Under the pieces are notes generated by a model. The model worked only from the letters and a program-made list of their open reading frames with translations. It made no database searches and was not told where the DNA came from. Made by a program: the position numbers and the translations under genes. Shown here one piece after another: positions 16,978-25,043 of a stretch of 64,000 bases of DNA. The first letter of the stretch is position 1; every line of letters begins with the position of its first letter. Source of the DNA: Lachnospiraceae bacterium (GTDB lineage: Bacteria > Bacillota > Clostridia > Lachnospirales > Lachnospiraceae); assembly GCA_017557525.1 (NCBI GenBank), contig JAFYYN010000043.1, forward strand, positions 81,672 through 145,671, read 5' to 3'.

Positions 16978-19347
16978 GTGAAAAAATCAAATCTTTCAAC
17001 TAAAATAATATTAATGGTAGAGGCCATCCTGCTTATATCGAGTATTCTTTTCTGTACAGTTTCTATATACAGGGAACGCACCGCAATAAGAAAGGCTATT
17101 CATCAGAGAATGCTGGATATCGCTAACTGTGCTTCAGGTTCGGTCAACGGAGATATCCTTGGCGCATTAGAGAAAGAGGATAAAGGAAGTGATGCCTACA
17201 ACACGATATATAACATACTCGCAGTTTTCCGTGATAATGTAGAAAGTGAGTATGTATACGGTATCCGTGAAGAAGGCGAGGGTCAATTTGTATTTACTGT
17301 TGATACCGATATCGAGAACCCCGGTGAATTCGGAGAAAGCGTTAAGTATACCGATGCCTTGGCAACAGCTGCAAAGGGAACTGCTGCCGTGGATGAGGTG
17401 CCCTATTCTGATGCATGGGGTGAGTTTTACAGTGCATACAGCCCCGTTTTTGATTCAAAAGGAAAGGTTGCAGGTATCATAGCTGTAGACTTTTCGGCAG
17501 AGTGGTTTGAGGAACAGCTTTCTGCACAGATGAGGTCGACAGTTTTAAGCTATCTTGTAATACTCCTTGTAACTTTGCTAGTGGCTTTCCTGCTTGCTTT
17601 TAGTACTGTAAGACCATTTGTTAAAATGCAGGGAGAGCTGCTCGAGGAAAAGGTAAGAGCTGAAAGTGCAAATCTTGCAAAGAGCGATTTTTTAGCTAAC
17701 ATGTCTCATGAGATCAGGACTCCTATAAATGCAGTTCTGGGCATGAATGAAATGATCCTTCGCGAGGGACGTAAAACGCAGGAGCTTAAAGACGGCTGTT
17801 CACAGGCTGTTAAGGAATCCATAAAGAATATCGTTATCTATGCGGGCGATGTTGAAAATGCAGGTCATAATCTGCTTGCTATTGTAAATGATATATTAGA
17901 TTTCTCAAAAATCGAAGCCGGGAAAATGGACCTCGTCAATGCTCCATACCAGTTAAGCTCTGTACTTGGTGACCTCAGCAATATGTTCCTCCTGAAAGCT
18001 CAGGATAAAAAACTGGATTTTGTCATAGATGTTGACCGTTCCCTACCTGATGAGCTTTCGGGAGATGAGGTAAGAGTAAGGCAGATCCTCACGAATATCC
18101 TTAATAATGCGGTAAAATACACTGAGCATGGCAGGGTCAGCCTGACCCTTCGCGGAGATAAAAAGGGGGACGGCACGATCGTCCTGATGGCAAAGATCTC
18201 GGATACAGGCATAGGTATCAAACAGGAGGATGTCGATAAGCTGTTTACGAAATTCGAGCGACTTGAGATGGAACGCAACAGTACCGTTGAGGGTACAGGA
18301 CTTGGGCTTACTATCACCCAGCGTTTGCTTGAGATGATGGGCGGAAGTATAAATGTTGAAAGTGAGTACGGAAAGGGTTCCACATTTACTATCGGAATTC
18401 CTCAAAGAATACTTTCCGAGGCTCCGATGGGTGACTTCCAGGCACGCTTTGAGGCAAATGTGCTGAATACAACAGCATATCATGAGTCCTTCCGTGCGCC
18501 GAAAGCACATATCCTTATAGTTGATGATACAAGGATCAATCTGACAGTTGTAACCAATCTGCTTAAAAGCACATGCATGCAGATTGATACTGTTACAAGC
18601 GGTGCAGAGTCCGTTGAAATGGCCAGGGATAATTACTACGACCTTATACTTATGGATCAGCGTATGCCGCAGATGGACGGAACCGAGGCACTGCACCGTA
18701 TCCGCGCGACAGAAAATGGGAAGAGCAGTCAGGTACCCATTATATGCCTTACGGCAGATGCGGTTATAGGAGCAAGGGATAGATATCTTGCAGAGGGCTT
18801 TTCAGATTATCTTACCAAGCCTGTTGACAGCTTTGCATTAGAAAAAATGCTAATGAAATATCTTCCCGACGATAAGCTTGAAAGGATACGTGAAGAGAAA
18901 AAAGAAGATGTTTCAAAGGATACAGATAAAACAGGATCAAAGGATTTTGAGATACTTCGTGCCGGAGGTATAGATACAGAAACAGGACTTAAATACAGTC
19001 AGAATGACGAGGAGTTTTACAGATCTCTTCTTGCCGAATATGCTTCCGGAGAAAAAGAAAAGATTGATATACTTACGAAATGTTATGAAACCTCTGACTG
19101 GCAAAACTATATGATACATGTACACTCGTTAAAGAGCAGTTCCAAGACTATAGGAGTTATGGATCTTTTCGAGCAGGCTGCGAGATTAGAAGCCGCAGCC
19201 AATGCCACAGATGCTGCTACTATTCATAATGAACATGCTGCCATGATAGAGCGTTACAAAGCTGTAAATCAGACCATCAGGTCAGTGATCTCAGGAACTG
19301 ATATGTCTAACGATGACAGCGAAATACTGGAGTTCTGGCCTGAGTGA
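16978..19347 (+). CDS. Hybrid sensor histidine kinase with receiver and Hpt domains
   Basis: A 789-residue membrane phosphorelay protein. Membrane helices near 9-30 and 187-210 flank an extracellular Cache-like sensor region (31-186). The HisKA box is SHEIRTP with His244; the ATPase has N-box LTNILNNAVKYT, DTGIGI and GTGLGL. The receiver domain (about 508-630) has VDD and phospho-acceptor Asp560 in LILMDQRMP, with the Lys in LTKP. A C-terminal Hpt domain has His716 in VHSLKSSSKT. Start codon is GTG at 16978 with AAGGAAT 8 nt upstream. The signal sensed is unknown and no DNA-binding response regulator is adjacent; a 97-residue protein follows in the same operon. Confidence 0.88.
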   Translation: MKKSNLSTKIILMVEAILLISSILFCTVSIYRERTAIRKAIHQRMLDIANCASGSVNGDILGALEKEDKGSDAYNTIYNILAVFRDNVESEYVYGIREEGEGQFVFTVDTDIENPGEFGESVKYTDALATAAKGTAAVDEVPYSDAWGEFYSAYSPVFDSKGKVAGIIAVDFSAEWFEEQLSAQMRSTVLSYLVILLVTLLVAFLLAFSTVRPFVKMQGELLEEKVRAESANLAKSDFLANMSHEIRTPINAVLGMNEMILREGRKTQELKDGCSQAVKESIKNIVIYAGDVENAGHNLLAIVNDILDFSKIEAGKMDLVNAPYQLSSVLGDLSNMFLLKAQDKKLDFVIDVDRSLPDELSGDEVRVRQILTNILNNAVKYTEHGRVSLTLRGDKKGDGTIVLMAKISDTGIGIKQEDVDKLFTKFERLEMERNSTVEGTGLGLTITQRLLEMMGGSINVESEYGKGSTFTIGIPQRILSEAPMGDFQARFEANVLNTTAYHESFRAPKAHILIVDDTRINLTVVTNLLKSTCMQIDTVTSGAESVEMARDNYYDLILMDQRMPQMDGTEALHRIRATENGKSSQVPIICLTADAVIGARDRYLAEGFSDYLTKPVDSFALEKMLMKYLPDDKLERIREEKKEDVSKDTDKTGSKDFEILRAGGIDTETGLKYSQNDEEFYRSLLAEYASGEKEKIDILTKCYETSDWQNYMIHVHSLKSSSKTIGVMDLFEQAARLEAAANATDAATIHNEHAAMIERYKAVNQTIRSVISGTDMSNDDSEILEFWPE

Positions 19348-19378
19348 TGGTATGATACCCGGAAAGTAAGGAGGTAAA

Positions 19379-19672
19379 ATGACAGAATGGTCTTGGTCTA
19401 AGGACAATCTGCTTAGTGAACTTAAAAATCTTGGTTTCCCGGAAGAACTAGGAAATGAAATAGCCAAAAACCTCGGCAGCCCAAAGGCCATGGACAGGAT
19501 GGCAGCATACCTTAGGTATGTAAAACCAAGGAGTGTAGAGCTTGTGGTTGATGAGATGCTTGCTATCCGCAGTGAGATAGAAAACTGGCACCGCAAAAAA
19601 GAAAGCCAGGAGGCAAATGAAAAATATAACGAAATGTTATATAACGGTTTTGATGATGAAGATGATGTGTGA
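19379..19672 (+). CDS. Small conserved-looking protein of unknown function
   Basis: A 97-residue soluble protein with no signal or membrane segment. The first 35 residues could form a UBA-like three-helix fold around LKNLGFPEELGNEIAKNLGSP. The C-terminus is acidic (GFDDEDDV). A strong AGGAGG stands before the ATG. It starts 31 nt after the histidine kinase stop and ends at the terminator at 19676, so it is co-transcribed with the kinase and may act with it, but I do not recognise the family. Confidence 0.65.
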   Translation: MTEWSWSKDNLLSELKNLGFPEELGNEIAKNLGSPKAMDRMAAYLRYVKPRSVELVVDEMLAIRSEIENWHRKKESQEANEKYNEMLYNGFDDEDDV

Positions 19673-19675
19673 TAT

Positions 19676-19708
19676 AACTCCTGCCGCGATGGCAGGAGTT
19701 TTTTATTT
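19676..19708 (+). terminator. Intrinsic terminator of the kinase operon
   Basis: A perfect 10-bp stem AACTCCTGCC / GGCAGGAGTT with a GCGAT loop is followed by TTTTATTTT. Confidence 0.9.
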
Positions 19709-19781
19709 TCGAAGACTTTGACACAAAAAGGAGCAGTTTCCTGCTCCCCTCTGCCAATCATATATCCAAAGAGTTTTCGAG

Positions 19782-20714
19782 TTAGTCTGTGAATAATGCT
19801 GTTGAATAATATCTGTCGCCGCTGTCGGGAAGAAGTGCAACTATAACCTTGCCCTTGTTCTCGGGTCTCTTTGCAAGCTCTAAAGCTCCATGAAGAGCTG
19901 CGCCTGAAGAAATACCTACCGAAATACCTTCCTTCTTTGCAAGTAACTTAGCTGCTGCGAATGCATCAGCGCCTTCAGCCTTGAAGATCTCATCATAAAT
20001 TTTTGTGTTAAGGACATCAGGTACAAAGCCGGCGCCAATACCCTGGATCTTATGAGGGCCTGCCTTGCCTTCTGAAAGGACGGGTGAATCTGAAGGCTCA
20101 AGTGCTACTATCTTAACGTTGGGATTCTGTGACTTTAAGTACTCGCCTGTTCCGGTAAGTGTTCCGCCGGTACCAACGCCCGCGATAAAGATGTCAACCT
20201 TTCCGTCTGTATCTCTCCAGATCTCAGGACCTGTGGTTGCCTTATGTACTGCAGGGTTAGCGGGATTTACGAACTGTCCGGGGATAAAGCTGTTAGGGAT
20301 ATCCTTAGCAAGCTCTTCTGCCTTGGCAATGGCACCCTTCATGCCCTTTGCGCCCTCGGTAAGAACGATCTCAGCACCGTATGCCTTTAAGATGTTTCTT
20401 CTCTCAACGCTCATGGTCTCAGGCATGGTAAGGATGATCCTGTAGCCCTTTGCTGCTGCTATTGAAGCAAGACCGATACCGGTATTTCCACTTGTAGGCT
20501 CAATAATTACCGAACCTTCCTTAAGCTGACCCTTTGCCTCTGCATCCTCGATCATGGCCTTTGCGATACGATCCTTAACGCTTCCTGCGGGATTGAAATA
20601 CTCAAGCTTAACAAGTACTGTTGCCTCTAATCCCAGTTCCTTTTCAATATTTGTAACCTCTACAAGAGGAGTATTTCCTATAAGACCTAAAGTTCCTTTA
20701 TAAATGTTTGACAT
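19782..20714 (-). CDS. cysK: Cysteine synthase A (O-acetylserine sulfhydrylase)
   Basis: A 310-residue PLP enzyme that makes cysteine from O-acetylserine and sulfide. It has the PLP-lysine motif NPAGSVKDR, the substrate loop PTSGNTGIG, the phosphate loop [10 protein letters not shown] and a C-terminal [12 protein letters not shown], all in their usual places, and normal length. An AGAAGG ribosome site precedes the ATG. It follows metY by 34 nt on the minus strand, so both are expressed from the promoter at 22469-22497 and controlled by the leader ORF and terminator between 22122 and 22308. Confidence 0.95.
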   Translation of the reverse strand: MSNIYKGTLGLIGNTPLVEVTNIEKELGLEATVLVKLEYFNPAGSVKDRIAKAMIEDAEAKGQLKEGSVIIEPTSGNTGIGLASIAAAKGYRIILTMPETMSVERRNILKAYGAEIVLTEGAKGMKGAIAKAEELAKDIPNSFIPGQFVNPANPAVHKATTGPEIWRDTDGKVDIFIAGVGTGGTLTGTGEYLKSQNPNVKIVALEPSDSPVLSEGKAGPHKIQGIGAGFVPDVLNTKIYDEIFKAEGADAFAAAKLLAKKEGISVGISSGAALHGALELAKRPENKGKVIVALLPDSGDRYYSTALFTD

Positions 20715-20748
20715 AACAGTTTACCTTCTTTCTATATATTTTTTTAAT

Positions 20749-22029
20749 TTATACTGCAGCGAATCCATTCTCTAAATCAGCGATAATATCGTCGATATGC
20801 TCTGTACCAATTGAAAGTCTGATCGTGCTCTGGTTGATGCCCTGATCTAAAAGCTCTTCCTCTGAAAGCTGCGAATGAGTGGTTGTGGCAGGGTGGATAA
20901 CCAGGCTCTTAACATCTGCAACATTAGCGAGCAGAGAGAAAATCTTAAGGTTATCAATAAACTTCCAAGCCTCTTCCTTGCCACCCTTGATATCAAATGT
21001 GAAGATTGAACCGCCGCCGTTAGGGAAGTATTTCTTGTAAAGCTCATGATCGGGATGATCAGGAAGTGAAGGGTGATTAACCTTTGCTACCTTAGGATGG
21101 TTCTTTAAGAACTCAACTACCTTCTTTGTGTTCTCTGCATGTCTGTCAAGTCTTAAGGACAATGTCTCAATGCCCTGAAGAAGAAGGAATGCATTGAAAG
21201 GAGAGATTGTAGCACCGGTATCACGAAGAAGTATTGCTCTGATGAATGTAACAAATGCAGCAGGTCCAACTACATCGTAGAAGGATACTCCATGATAGCT
21301 GGGGTTAGGAGCTGCAATGTTCGGATACTTTCCGCTTGCCTTCCAGTTAAACTTACCCGACTCAACGATTATACCACCAAGTGTGGTGCCATGTCCACCA
21401 ATAAATTTTGTAGCTGAATGAACTACGATGTCAGCACCGTGCTCGAAGGCTCTGAAAAGATAAGGTGTACCAAATGTATTGTCTACTACTACCGGAAGTC
21501 CGTACTTGTGAGCGATCTCTGCAATAGCATCTACATTGGGGATATCACTGTTGGGATTTCCTAAAGTCTCAAGATAGATGGCTCTGGTGTTATCTTTAAT
21601 TGCTCCCTCAACCTCTGCAAGGTTATGTGCATCAACGAAGGTTGTCTCGATACCGTACTGGGGAAGTGTATGTGCAAGCAGGTTGTAGCTGCCGCCGTAA
21701 ATCGTCTTCTGTGCTACTATATGTCCACCGTTAGCTGCTAAAGCCTCAATTGTATAGGTGATTGCTGCTGCACCTGATGCAAGTGCCAAAGCAGCGCTGC
21801 CGCCCTCAAGAGCCGCTATTCTCTTTTCCAAAACATCCTGAGTGGTGTTTGTAAGTCTTCCGTAAATGTTGCCTGCATCTGCAAGTCCAAATCTGTCTGC
21901 TGCATGCTTGCTGTTATGGAATACATAAGAAGTTGTCTGGTAAATCGGAACCGCCCTTGAATCTGTAGCGGGATCTGCCTGTTCCTGTCCAACGTGTAAC
22001 TGTAATGTCTCAAATTTATAATTGCTCAT
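20749..22029 (-). CDS. metY: O-acetylhomoserine sulfhydrylase (homocysteine synthase)
   Basis: A 426-residue Cys/Met-metabolism PLP enzyme that makes homocysteine from O-acetylhomoserine and sulfide, possibly also acting with O-acetylserine. The family signatures are QTTSYVF, GRLTNTTQDVLEKRIAALEGG, DNTFGTPYL and the PLP-lysine region HSATKFIGGHGT; the C-terminal RLSIGTEHIDDIIADL is typical. I placed the start at the ATG at 22029, with AAGGAG just upstream. It is the first structural gene of metY-cysK and sits downstream of a long leader with a Cys-codon ORF, a terminator and a repeated hairpin. Confidence 0.93.
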   Translation of the reverse strand: MSNYKFETLQLHVGQEQADPATDSRAVPIYQTTSYVFHNSKHAADRFGLADAGNIYGRLTNTTQDVLEKRIAALEGGSAALALASGAAAITYTIEALAANGGHIVAQKTIYGGSYNLLAHTLPQYGIETTFVDAHNLAEVEGAIKDNTRAIYLETLGNPNSDIPNVDAIAEIAHKYGLPVVVDNTFGTPYLFRAFEHGADIVVHSATKFIGGHGTTLGGIIVESGKFNWKASGKYPNIAAPNPSYHGVSFYDVVGPAAFVTFIRAILLRDTGATISPFNAFLLLQGIETLSLRLDRHAENTKKVVEFLKNHPKVAKVNHPSLPDHPDHELYKKYFPNGGGSIFTFDIKGGKEEAWKFIDNLKIFSLLANVADVKSLVIHPATTTHSQLSEEELLDQGINQSTIRLSIGTEHIDDIIADLENGFAAV

Positions 22030-22082
22030 AATCTTTTTCTCCTTGGATATATTATTATTGTAAGTTTTTAGGTTTTGACTTT

Positions 22083-22109
22083 GTGACAGAAGAACCGTCC
22101 CCCTGTCAC
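22083..22109 (-). repeat. Recurrent hairpin with GGGACGGTTCT loop, copy 1
   Basis: A perfect 7-bp stem GTGACAG / CTGTCAC encloses GGGGACGGTTCTT (minus strand). It lies between the attenuator terminator and metY. The loop core GGGACGGTT recurs at 56552-56579 with a different stem, as expected of a dispersed hairpin family. Confidence 0.65.
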
Positions 22110-22121
22110 ATTTTTCGGGAC

Positions 22122-22156
22122 AATTAAAAATGCCCGAGGCACGACTGCTCCCGGGC
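22122..22156 (-). terminator. Attenuator terminator in the metY-cysK leader
   Basis: On the minus strand GCCCGGG pairs with CTCGGGC (one G-U) and is followed by ATTTTTAATT. Its 5' arm GCCCGGGAG is the exact complement of CTCCCGGGC inside the upstream leader ORF (22247-22255), giving a mutually exclusive antiterminator. Confidence 0.75.
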
Positions 22157-22185
22157 AAAATGGCTTGAAGAATGTATTTTATAGT

Positions 22186-22308
22186 TCAACATCGTTCAGT
22201 TATGAGGCGCATGAAATACTCATCGAACGCCCCAGCCATATTACGTGCCCGGGAGTTTTGCATTCGACAACAACACATGACGTAAGTTTTCTTATATGTC
22301 TTTGTCAT
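22186..22308 (-). CDS. Cysteine-codon leader peptide upstream of metY-cysK
   Basis: A 40-codon ORF from ATG at 22308 to TGA at 22186 with a strong GGAAAGGAGCG ribosome site 8 nt upstream. The peptide begins MTKTYKKTYVMCCCRMQN; codons 12-14 are TGT TGT TGT (22267-22275) and the last sense codon is also TGT. Eleven nucleotides after the Cys run comes CTCCCGGGC, which can pair perfectly over 9 bp with the 5' arm of the terminator at 22122-22156. The downstream genes make cysteine and homocysteine. This is the layout of ribosome-mediated attenuation: stalling at Cys codons when Cys-tRNA is short should favour antitermination (inference). No SAM-riboswitch core or T-box was seen in the leader. Confidence 0.72.
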   Translation of the reverse strand: MTKTYKKTYVMCCCRMQNSRARNMAGAFDEYFMRLITERC

Positions 22309-22468
22309 ATATTCCACGCTCCTTTCCTGAAATTTATAAAACTTTTTCTTTCTTAATTGTTATGTACCCTATAACCTTTGATCTTAGCGGTACATGACTA
22401 TTTGTTTATCGGAAGTCTCCTGTTTAGATCTGCTCTGTGCGATCGGTCTTGTTTCATCCGATGTGTAT

Positions 22469-22502
22469 GTTATATCATAATTAACCTACTATGTCAATAG
22501 GT
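22469..22502 (-). promoter_or_regulatory. metY-cysK promoter with Rrf2-type operator
   Basis: TTGACA (22492-22497), a 17-nt spacer ending in TATGA, and TATAAC (22469-22474) form a strong promoter. A 19-bp partly palindromic site ACCTATTGACATAGTAGGT (22484-22502) covers the -35. It matches a site at the rrf2 gene promoter at 13 of 19 positions. Confidence 0.75.
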
Positions 22503-22517
22503 TTTTGAAAAATTTTT

Positions 22518-22919
22518 TTATTTTTTTATCAGATCCGATAATTTCTTATTATCAAAGAAGTCATGTACGAGCTTGTCAAACTCTTCCCACATAGGTAAAG
22601 TCTGGCATCCGTCCTTTCTCGGACATATGATATCTTTCCCCGCAACACAGGCTACAGGGGACATTGTACCCTCCATAAGCTCGAGAATCTCTCCTACCGA
22701 ATACTCCTCCGGCTTTCTGCACAGCTTATATCCGCCGCCTTTTCCGCTGGCACCTACTACCAGCCCTCCGGCAACCATATCCTTTACTATTATCTCAAGA
22801 TATTTCTTTGAAATCTGCTGCCTCTCGGCTATATCTTTTAATGGGATATAATTCCCGTCATGATTTTCTGCTAGGTCTATCATTACACGTATGGCATATC
22901 TGCCTCTGGTTGAAATCAT
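22518..22919 (-). CDS. Rrf2-family transcriptional regulator (IscR/CymR-like)
   Basis: A 133-residue winged-helix regulator of the Rrf2 family: ISTRGRYAIRVMIDLAE start, recognition helix region ISKKYLEIIVKDMVAGGLV and the wing GKGGGYKLCRKP. Three cysteines at the C-terminal side (C-x7-C-x5-C in ACVAGKDIICPRKDGC) are arranged much like the Fe-S ligands of IscR, although the first spacing is longer, so an Fe-S or thiol sensor is plausible. I used the ATG at 22919, with GGAGG before it. It ends just downstream of the metY promoter and runs in the same direction, but metY has its own promoter. A role in cysteine metabolism is inferred from position and a shared operator. Confidence 0.85.
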   Translation of the reverse strand: MISTRGRYAIRVMIDLAENHDGNYIPLKDIAERQQISKKYLEIIVKDMVAGGLVVGASGKGGGYKLCRKPEEYSVGEILELMEGTMSPVACVAGKDIICPRKDGCQTLPMWEEFDKLVHDFFDNKKLSDLIKK

Positions 22920-22943
22920 ATCTTTTGTCCTCCAAAAGTTTTT

Positions 22944-22976
22944 ACCTATTATACCATAGGGTAAGTAGGTTTTCAA
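22944..22976 (-). promoter_or_regulatory. Promoter and putative autoregulatory site of the Rrf2 gene
   Basis: TTGAAA (22971-22976), 17-nt spacer ending in TATGG, and TATAAT (22948-22953). ACCCTATGGTATAATAGGT (22944-22962) overlaps the -10 and resembles the site at the metY promoter. Confidence 0.7.
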
Positions 22977-23010
22977 GCTATAAAATAAAAAAGATGTGTC
23001 CTGATATGTT

Positions 23011-23484
23011 TCAGATTATCGTCTCCATACATACTTTCAAAGGTTTTAGCCCCATTTTCTCATAAAATTTCATGGCTCCGGAATTGCAGTTCCAGACATT
23101 TAAGGTGATATTGTAAAAGCCATGTTCTTTAGCATATTCTAATACGTAATTATACAGTGCCTCTCCGACTCCCTGCCTTCTGTAATTCTCATCGACACAG
23201 ATATCATCTATATATAATGTCTTAATATCCGTAAGCACTCTGTCATCTTTTTCCTGCTTGTAAATACAGAAAGCATGCCCGGTTACTTTTCCTTCATCAT
23301 TTACACATACAAAAACCGGTGCTTCCTTATTTAAAAGTATTTCCTCAAGCTGTTCGGCATTGTATTTTGTGGTCGGCCCTTTAAAAATATCGGGGCGGCC
23401 GTTATGGTGCACCATATCCACCTGTACAAGAAGTTTTAAGATTTCCGGAATGTCTTCGGATTTTGCAGTTCTTACTTTAAACAT
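23011..23484 (-). CDS. GNAT-family N-acetyltransferase
   Basis: A 157-residue single-domain GNAT protein. The acetyl-CoA loop is YRRQGVGEALY and the C-terminal motif B is NCNSGAMKFYEKMGL, both typical of GNATs acting on small molecules or protein N-termini. AAAGGAA precedes the ATG. It lies between the Rrf2 gene and the kinase-GNAT fusion on the same strand and shares no obvious pathway with them. The substrate is unknown. Confidence 0.88.
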   Translation of the reverse strand: MFKVRTAKSEDIPEILKLLVQVDMVHHNGRPDIFKGPTTKYNAEQLEEILLNKEAPVFVCVNDEGKVTGHAFCIYKQEKDDRVLTDIKTLYIDDICVDENYRRQGVGEALYNYVLEYAKEHGFYNITLNVWNCNSGAMKFYEKMGLKPLKVCMETII

Positions 23485-23522
23485 TGTTAAAATTCCTTTC
23501 TTGAGACTTTAGTACCACAGTA

Positions 23523-24575
23523 TTACAGCTTTAACTCATAATCAATAATTGTCATTTTATCATTTATCACAGTTTCCTCGCCGACACGCACAAATCCGCA
23601 TTTTTCATACAGATGGCAGTTTGCGGGTTCCTGAAGTATGGTATCAAGCTTCCAGGTGGTTACTTCGGGCAAAAGTTCAAACGCCTTCTGTATTGCAACA
23701 TACCCTATTCCTCTGTTCTGGAACTCAGGCAGGATAAATATCGGGCTGATGTACGCCACATTTTTCTCATTTGGATCTTTAGAGCCTATATTTATTGCGC
23801 CTACACGTGCGCCATCCTTCATGATAAAATAATATGTTCTGCCTTCTGCTGCAAATCTTCTCTCTACCCGCTCTAAGGACTCTATGGCAGGAGAACCCTC
23901 GTCATGATATTTCTCATACAAGGGCATAAAGCTTTTAACCTGCATTTCGTGCAGTTCAGGGATTTCCTCTTCAGTAACTTCCTTTAGCTTTATCCTTCTC
24001 ATAAGCTCTCTTTTGCTGCGGTCAGGGAGATTGAAATGTTCTTTGATCATGCCTGCAACAGCATCAGGCTGCAGATTAGTATTATCTATCTTTATATAAT
24101 TTTTGAAAGGAATCTCACCGTCATTGCTTACTAAGCGGTAGTGTGCATCTTCATATTTGAGCCTTTCGTCAGATATCTCAAGATCCCGTTTTGATGCCTT
24201 ATTAGTCAAGCGGTTTTCAGTTTTATTTCTCTTAAGCCTTTCTGTCTGATCAGCCACCAGCTCCACATAGTATACAGTGCCTCCTGTTGCCTCAAACTTA
24301 TCAGAAAGACTTTTTATGTATTCCCATTCCGACGGCCAGTCAAACGCCATCATATATGTGAAGATCATCCCCTGATAATCTGTTTTCAAAAATTCTTCAA
24401 AAATATCCTCACGGAGCTTTGATACGAGATTTCCCTGAAAACCTCCGAAAATCTCAATAACAGGCTCTATCATCATATGATTATGAAAAAGCCTGAAATC
24501 TGTAATCTTCATCAGTTCCTGTCCTACTGTCATTTTCCCTACGGCACCGCTGCCGAGTATTAGTATGAGATCCAT
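23523..24575 (-). CDS. P-loop small-molecule kinase fused to GNAT acetyltransferase
   Basis: A 350-residue bifunctional protein. Residues 1 to about 180 are a shikimate-kinase-like P-loop domain with Walker A GSGAVGKMT, the substrate-side HNHMMIEP and a basic lid segment around KASKRDLE. Residues 190-350 are a GNAT domain with acetyl-CoA loop PEFQNRGIGYVAIQ and the C-terminal LYEKCGF. The ATG at 24575 has GGAGG upstream. The gene lies behind a 35-codon ORF and an intrinsic terminator (24594-24764), a layout used to induce antibiotic-resistance genes by ribosome stalling. A role in drug modification is therefore possible but is inference only. Confidence 0.82.
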   Translation of the reverse strand: MDLILILGSGAVGKMTVGQELMKITDFRLFHNHMMIEPVIEIFGGFQGNLVSKLREDIFEEFLKTDYQGMIFTYMMAFDWPSEWEYIKSLSDKFEATGGTVYYVELVADQTERLKRNKTENRLTNKASKRDLEISDERLKYEDAHYRLVSNDGEIPFKNYIKIDNTNLQPDAVAGMIKEHFNLPDRSKRELMRRIKLKEVTEEEIPELHEMQVKSFMPLYEKYHDEGSPAIESLERVERRFAAEGRTYYFIMKDGARVGAINIGSKDPNEKNVAYISPIFILPEFQNRGIGYVAIQKAFELLPEVTTWKLDTILQEPANCHLYEKCGFVRVGEETVINDKMTIIDYELKL

Positions 24576-24593
24576 TCCGTCCTCCTTTTTTCT

Positions 24594-24628
24594 ATAAAAA
24601 AACCACCTATCCGGAAAAGATAGGTGGT
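24594..24628 (-). terminator. Leader terminator upstream of the kinase-GNAT gene
   Basis: A perfect 11-bp stem AACCACCTATC / GATAGGTGGTT with a 7-nt loop is followed on the minus strand by seven Ts. It lies between the leader ORF and the kinase-GNAT ATG, so transcription of that gene needs read-through. Confidence 0.88.
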
Positions 24629-24656
24629 TAGTATACATTAATACTATACACTTATT

Positions 24657-24764
24657 TTATACTTCTCCGCGATCATGTCCAAAACATACGCATCTAATGC
24701 TATACACGTCATAATGCATAGCTTCAAGATTTTCGTATGAAGGATTGATCACGAATCTGCTCAT
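24657..24764 (-). CDS. Short leader ORF upstream of the kinase-GNAT gene
   Basis: A 35-codon ORF, ATG at 24764 and TAA at 24657, with AGAAAGGA placed 8 nt upstream. The peptide starts MSRFVINPSYENLEAMHYD and has a Cys-Val-Cys near its end. It lies between the promoter at 24813-24841 and the terminator at 24594. It could be a regulatory leader peptide or a very small protein; no codon run points to a particular amino acid. Confidence 0.6.
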   Translation of the reverse strand: MSRFVINPSYENLEAMHYDVYSIRCVCFGHDRGEV

Positions 24765-24812
24765 ATAGTATGTCCTTTCTGTAAATTTGCCTGTTTCAAA
24801 AATATTGGGTAT

Positions 24813-24841
24813 AGGATACTACTTCTGTTTTTAATTGTCAA
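24813..24841 (-). promoter_or_regulatory. Promoter of the leader ORF / kinase-GNAT unit
   Basis: TTGACA (24836-24841), 17-nt spacer, TATCCT (24813-24818) on the minus strand. Confidence 0.65.
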
Positions 24842-24974
24842 CCACTTTTTTAAAAATCATCCCACATCTTTTTAAAGTGTTCCGATTCGAATATTTTAAA
24901 AACCGGGTTATACATTTCTTCCCAGGTAGATAAGAATTCAACTCTATAAAACTACAAAAATACAAGATAATATA

Positions 24975-25004
24975 TTGCATTAATATAGGCTTGTAAAGTA
25001 TAAT
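24975..25004 (+). promoter_or_regulatory. Promoter of the GH27-rlmD unit
   Basis: TTGCAT (24975), 18-nt spacer, TATAAT (24999). It lies 40 nt before the GH27 ATG. The rest of 24842-24974 shows AT-rich sequence with no gene. Confidence 0.65.
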
Positions 25005-25043
25005 CATATAGGAAACAAAATTTTTTAGAGAAAGGGTCCAAAA

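Noticed and set aside
22030-22500. SAM riboswitch or T-box in the metY leader
   Set aside because: Neither the SAM-I core sequences nor a T-box with a specifier loop could be found; the leader is better explained by the Cys-codon ORF and terminator.
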